From Zancudomyces culisetae (Eukaryota; Kickxellomycota; Harpellomycetes; Harpellales; Legeriomycetaceae), in the NCBI GenBank assembly GCA_001969505.1, contig LSSK01000568.1:1-19707 (forward strand): a stretch of DNA of 19,707 nucleotides. The letters are read 5' to 3'. Position 1 is the stretch's first letter. The number at the start of each line of letters is the position of its first letter. Of this stretch, positions 17,275 to 19,707 are shown piece by piece. Under the pieces are notes generated by a model, which made no database searches, was not told the DNA's origin, and saw only the letters and a list, made by a program, of their open reading frames with translations. The position numbers and the translations under genes are program-made.

Positions 17275-18599
17275 TTATTTGGATTTTTTAGAAGCCTCAT
17301 CAGCCAACCTCTTTTGTTTGGCCAAAGCTCTTCTCTTGATATCAGTATGAGTTCTATAAGAATAACTGATCCAGAACCTTCTGTTAAGAATATTTTCAAT
17401 GGCAAAGTTGGCTATGGCATGTCCAACGTGAGGAACACTGACAAATGGTTGGAGTGAACCACAGTGACTTCCGAGTCTGTAAAGAACCTGTTTAGCGTAT
17501 TGTTCTGGTGTTGGGGTGAAGAAGTTGCTCTTTCTGACCTTTGACAACTTGGAGCAGACAAAGTATGTATTTAGATAAATAACAGACACATTAAATGGCT
17601 CCAATTCGGCACCAATAGCCTGACTGTATGCCTGGACAAACGATTTGGATCCACTGTAGAATGCCAAAAATGGTGAAGGTACCAAAGCACTGAATGAACC
17701 TGTGTTTACAATCAATCCGTTCTTCTGAGCCTTAAATTTCTCGGCGACGAGTCTGGACATTTTGGTGAGAGCGTTTACATTGACCTCCAAAATTTGTCGG
17801 TTACGTTCATCATCTTCGATTTCGAACTCCTTGGGGTACTCGTGGCTTACTCCTGCGTTGTTGAACAACATGGTAACATTCAATGGCTGGATTTCTTTTT
17901 TGACCCTTTCGTAATCTTCCTTGGTTGCGTTTGCAAAGTCGACTCTGATGGTCTTTACTTGGACCTTGCTTTCATTCTTAATTTCCTTTGCCACGGCATC
18001 CAATTTATCTTGTGATCTGGATATCAAGACCAAATTCACTTTGTTTCTTGCCAATTCCTCTGCAAAACCTTTACCAATTCCGTCTGTAGATCCAGTGACA
18101 ACTATTTAGTTTAATTATAAATGTTGTTGTTGTTGTTGTTGTTGTTATGTTTGTGTCAAGGATACACGGTTGTTGTATTTTTTTTAAATAAAAAAACAGG
18201 TCTATTCATACTACAAAAAAAGGCTACTTACTTGCCCAGGCTCCTTTTCCTGCACCTAAGGCTGAAAGCTATAAAGAAATTTCGCAAAGTTAAATTAATT
18301 CGTGATTCTTTCAGCTGATCTTTCTCCCCACCAATAACCATCTGTAATATGTCTTTAGGGATGTTAATTACAATTTTGGATTTTATTGCTTTACCTTTTT
18401 GCTTGGACTTATAAACAAGTCCACAAACATGAAAAATACTCTGAAAATATAGTAGGAGGATACGAAAATTCCTACCGCCAGGAAGAAATTTGTGAATCCC
18501 TCTGATCTAGTGATTGTAGTAATCGAATGTTCTAGTGTCGTTTTAGAGACCTTATAGGCTGTAATTTTTTACTTACTCAAGAAAGGCTAGTCTGAACAT
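17275..18599 (-). CDS. IFA38: very-long-chain 3-oxoacyl-CoA reductase, ER (four exons)
   Basis: Join of 18599-18577, 18506-18395, 18268-18232 and 18101-17275; 999 nt, 332 residues (yeast Ifa38 has 347). It makes the second step of fatty-acid elongation: NADPH-dependent reduction of 3-ketoacyl-CoA in the ER, giving very-long-chain acyl chains for sphingolipids. Exons 1-2 give a short N-terminus and a membrane segment (about residues 13-39, FFLAVGIFVSSYYIF). Exon 3 leads into the cofactor loop, completed by exon 4: GAWAIVTGSTDGIG (TGxxxGIG at 60-67). NNAG is at 138-141, the catalytic Ser at 193, and YSGSK gives Tyr206 and Lys210. The C-terminus KKSK fits a dilysine ER-retrieval signal. The frame upstream of exon 4 has no ATG, which forced the search for the earlier exons; the summed exon length is a multiple of three. 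Confidence 0.92.
18102..18231 (-). other. IFA38: IFA38 intron 3 (130 nt, phase 1)
   Basis: The 5' site is GCAA|GTAAGT and the 3' site AAATAG|TTGTC. Splicing rebuilds the WAIVTG cofactor-binding strand. A CTAAAT string lies only a few nt before the 3' AG. The intron contains an (AAC)8 repeat. Confidence 0.92.
18123..18146. repeat. (GTT)8 trinucleotide repeat in IFA38 intron 3
   Basis: Eight uninterrupted GTT units on the + strand, AAC on the transcribed-sense strand, inside the third intron. Confidence 0.93.
18269..18394 (-). other. IFA38: IFA38 intron 2 (126 nt, phase 0)
   Basis: The 5' site is AAAAAG|GTAAAG and the 3' site CTTTATAG|CTTTCAG. It joins SPSKK to LSALGAGKGAWA. The CAG seven nt further on would break the frame. 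Read-through hits TAA after three codons. Confidence 0.85.
18507..18576 (-). other. IFA38: IFA38 intron 1 (70 nt, phase 2)
   Basis: The 5' site is CTTGA|GTAAGT and the 3' site ATCACTAG|ATCAG. It links the 23-nt first exon (MFRLAFL plus two bases of a Glu codon) to the membrane-segment exon. Other AGs nearby give the wrong phase or an impossibly short intron. A TTACTACAA string 8-16 nt before the junction may be the branch region. Confidence 0.75.
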
Positions 18600-19707
18600 T
18601 TGTGCTTGTTTGGTTGTAAACTCCTGAAAGTAAAGTTAAAAGATTAACGATATCCGATGTTCGATATTCGATATTCGATTTAAAGGCTTTTAACCACTTT
18701 TTCTTTTTTGTTTTCTTTTGGACTATACGAATAAATGGGATCTTACAAATACACAGATTTGCACAATTGTTGCTGGTTGAAGTGTATGGACCAATTTAAA
18801 ATCAACACAAAAATTTTTTTCGAATGGAAATGTTTCATGCAGCTACTGTACATAATCCTGCCCAACAAAGCGCAGACAAATTGGATCTGTGATTAACCAA
18901 ATTTCTGGAAGGAGATACGCTTTAACAAATAAGCGGTTTACATTAGTGGGATGGTTCAAGGAAAAGTCCCCAATCTTGCAGGTAAAAAAAAAGCGAATGT
19001 GGGTAAAAATGTTCGTTTTGGATTTTGCAGGAATTTATGTACTTTCAATGTTGATGTTACCAAAACCATCCAACTACCAAAGCCAATACATTTTCACACT
19101 TTCTTCACGTTTAGGATTGGTTGGGTGATAGATTAAAAACCAGAATAGTCTGTATCCAATATATTATTTTGGTGGTTTACATAGGATAAGTCATCCATCC
19201 AGTTTTTCGTGTTTATTGTCAAGAAAAGATAACAACTGGTTGACCAACGTACTCACGAAAAAGAAAGCAGTCAGATAAAACAAGCCAATTCGATCACACT
19301 GCTAACAACACGTTCTCGTAGCAATTAAACATCCTTTCTTTGATCCTCAGATATTTATTGGAGTTGGGCAACCCGTGAAAAAGAGAGCCTCACTCTTTTA
19401 TGTTATCTTCAAGTATTATACGTACAGAGTACATCAATAGAGAGCTAAATAGTCAAAGTAGACACGAGGGTAGAGTGATTCTGTGGTATTTAGTTAATAA
19501 GTTCATCCAACAAAAAAAAAGGGATAAGATTAAATGAATTCTCTTGAGATTTGAGTATCTGTTCCATAGTTCCTGGAGCAGTATTATTGTACAACTAAAA
19601 AGCTATGTACATCGTTCAGTAATATCATTATAATCATTTCAGGATCTTGACTTTTGCTACACAATTCAAAAAGTTATGAAGGTAAAAATAAAAGTGAAAC
19701 TAATCGG
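18600..19707. other. region upstream of IFA38, no convincing gene
   Basis: 1.1 kb of AT-rich DNA at the window end. Two overlapping + frames (18889-19128 and 18951-19136) lack recognisable domains and overlap in different phases. It holds the heptamer repeat next to IFA38 and a small palindrome near 19364. The IFA38 promoter should be here; I see no clear TATA box. Confidence 0.55.
18648..18681. repeat. tandem heptamers (CGATATT type, four full units) upstream of IFA38
   Basis: Units CGATATC, CGATGTT, CGATATT, CGATATT and a partial CGATTT, 49-82 nt upstream of the IFA38 ATG. The CpG in every unit stands out in AT-rich DNA. Confidence 0.88.

Noticed and set aside
18555-18576. GTAAGT...TTACAG as an 18-nt intron in IFA38
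   Set aside because: Far too short to splice and in the wrong phase; the 70-nt option ending at 18507 keeps the frame.
18889-19136. Two overlapping + frames upstream of IFA38
   Set aside because: I looked for a ribosomal-protein or other match, including a split gene, and found none; frames overlap in different phases.

Overview
The window looks like nuclear DNA of an ascomycete yeast (Saccharomycotina). It is AT-rich and full of poly-T tracts, and it carries a Zn2Cys6 regulator, a Ras-type exchange factor, the exomer scaffold CHS5 and the fatty-acid elongation ketoreductase IFA38. A nuclear gene for the complex I subunit NDUFS4 means the organism has a proton-pumping complex I, which excludes the Saccharomyces-type families that lost it. 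Two more traits point to an early-diverging or intron-retaining lineage: three of the five protein genes are split (five introns found here by hand), and intergenic regions are very long. CUG codons fall at positions where Leu fits in the RasGEF core and in an IFA38 membrane segment, so I see no sign of a reassigned CUG. The exact genus cannot be told from this.

Layout: 1-50 is the 3' part of a tRNA-Ile(AAU). 67-1888 is very AT-rich with no gene. 1889-4216 (-) is a Zn2Cys6 transcription factor. 4217-10064 is 5.85 kb between divergent genes with no convincing gene, holding an 11-copy 7-bp minisatellite. 10065-13427 (+) is a RasGEF whose catalytic domain is split by a ~158-residue insertion. 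A 106-nt pure pyrimidine tract lies between it and the convergent CHS5 (13785-15012, -, one intron). 15013-16173 is a divergent promoter region with G-rich blocks on both flanks. 16174-16911 (+) is NDUFS4 (one intron). 17275-18599 (-) is IFA38 (three introns). 18600-19707 shows no gene.

The genes are not an operon or pathway cluster; they are ordinary housekeeping and regulatory genes. What stands out is structural: short 5' exons that a simple ORF scan misses (CHS5 exon 1 is 54 nt; IFA38 exon 1 is 23 nt), low-complexity inserts inside otherwise conserved folds (RasGEF, CHS5 FN3 and CHS5 BRCT), a CHS5 that stops right after its BRCT domain, a possible in-frame alternative splice of NDUFS4, and strong purine/pyrimidine strand asymmetry that flips inside the RasGEF gene. 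I found no convincing new multi-gene system, mobile element or CRISPR array.
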